A program made the position numbers and the translations under genes. 64,000 bases of DNA from Tabrizicola aquatica (lineage in GTDB: Bacteria > Pseudomonadota > Alphaproteobacteria > Rhodobacterales > Rhodobacteraceae), in assembly GCF_002900975.1 (NCBI RefSeq), contig NZ_PJON01000001.1:806001-870000 (forward strand), read 5' to 3'. The notes beneath the pieces are model-generated. The model was not told the origin of the DNA. It ran no database searches and saw nothing but the letters and a program-made list of their open reading frames with translations. Shown in pieces: positions 63,892 to 64,000 of the stretch. Every line of letters starts with the position of its first letter. Positions within the stretch are counted from its first letter, which is position 1.

Positions 63892-64000
63892 GCTTTCACT
63901 ACATCATCGTCGGTGCCGGGTCCGCGGGCTGCCTCCTCGCCAACCGCCTCTCGGCCAACCCGCAGACCCGCGTCGCCTTGGTCGAGGCCGGCCCCCCCGA
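63888..64000 (+). CDS. GMC oxidoreductase, 5' end only
   Basis: The first 37 codons of a flavoprotein of the glucose-methanol-choline oxidoreductase family: [20 protein letters not shown] and then RVALVEAGP. The GAGSAG motif is the FAD-binding loop. It starts by overlapping the aldehyde dehydrogenase stop (ATGA), which suggests it makes the aldehyde that the neighbour oxidises. The rest is beyond the window. Confidence 0.85.
   Translation, partial: MSFHYIIVGAGSAGCLLANRLSANPQTRVALVEAGPP

Overview
The window is GC-rich, densely coded chromosomal DNA that fits an alphaproteobacterium of the Rhodobacteraceae type. The evidence is a HemA-type 5-aminolevulinate synthase with an FNR-type box in front of it, a GTTC-N7-GTTC SOS box before uvrA, the M23 peptidase/bactofilin gene pair, the rpsF-rpsR-rplI operon with an extended S6, and the fabD-fabG-acpP order. 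I see no phage, insertion sequence, CRISPR array or rRNA operon. The genus cannot be fixed from the sequence alone.

Layout. 1-12.7 kb: uvrA (cut by the left edge) with its SOS box, a rhodanese, an MFS carrier, two small proteins, lpdA, a DUF924 protein, and a minus-strand run AsmA/YhdP-like protein - queA - MFS carrier. 12.8-31.6 kb: a PrxQ/Bcp peroxiredoxin, a DUF455 protein, M23 peptidase plus bactofilin, a DHA2 drug carrier, a DUF2189 membrane protein, a secreted protein, the wall-synthesis run amidase - PBP1A - prfB, a DsbA-like protein, an MFS/LysR divergent pair, and the minus-strand run hemA - rodZ-like - ispG. 31.7-47.2 kb: an M20 peptidase and a GNAT protein, two identical tRNA-Asp genes, pirin, a cytochrome b561-YceI fusion, fabD-fabG-acpP, a free YceI protein, rpsF-rpsR-rplI, a GSU2403-like nucleotidyltransferase preceded by twin operators, an EamA carrier, tig, tRNA-Leu and a Hint-domain protein.

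47.2-58.9 kb is an accessory-looking catabolic block read on the plus strand beside a divergent LysR gene. It holds an intradiol dioxygenase, a VOC ring-cleaving dioxygenase with an alpha/beta hydrolase (an MhqE/MhqD-like pair), maleylacetate reductase, a complete Liv-type ABC importer, an exported NTF2/SnoaL-like protein, a TfdB/PheA-like flavin hydroxylase and a second intradiol dioxygenase with the hydroxyquinol 1,2-dioxygenase ligand set. Read together they suggest: import a phenolic compound, hydroxylate it to hydroxyquinol, cleave it to maleylacetate, and reduce that to 3-oxoadipate. The VOC/hydrolase pair adds a second ring-opening or quinone-detoxifying branch. The actual substrate is inferred.

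59.0-64.0 kb holds an AcoR-like GAF/Fis regulator without an AAA+ domain, a perfect palindrome, an aldehyde dehydrogenase, a less GC-rich orphan membrane protein, a coniferyl-type aldehyde dehydrogenase and the start of a GMC oxidoreductase cut by the right edge.

The most interesting items are the twin 29-bp operators at the nucleotidyltransferase start, the mixed intradiol/VOC catabolic block with its own importer and exported NTF2-like protein, the structured rpsF leader, the SOS and FNR boxes, and a two-hairpin repeat present twice.
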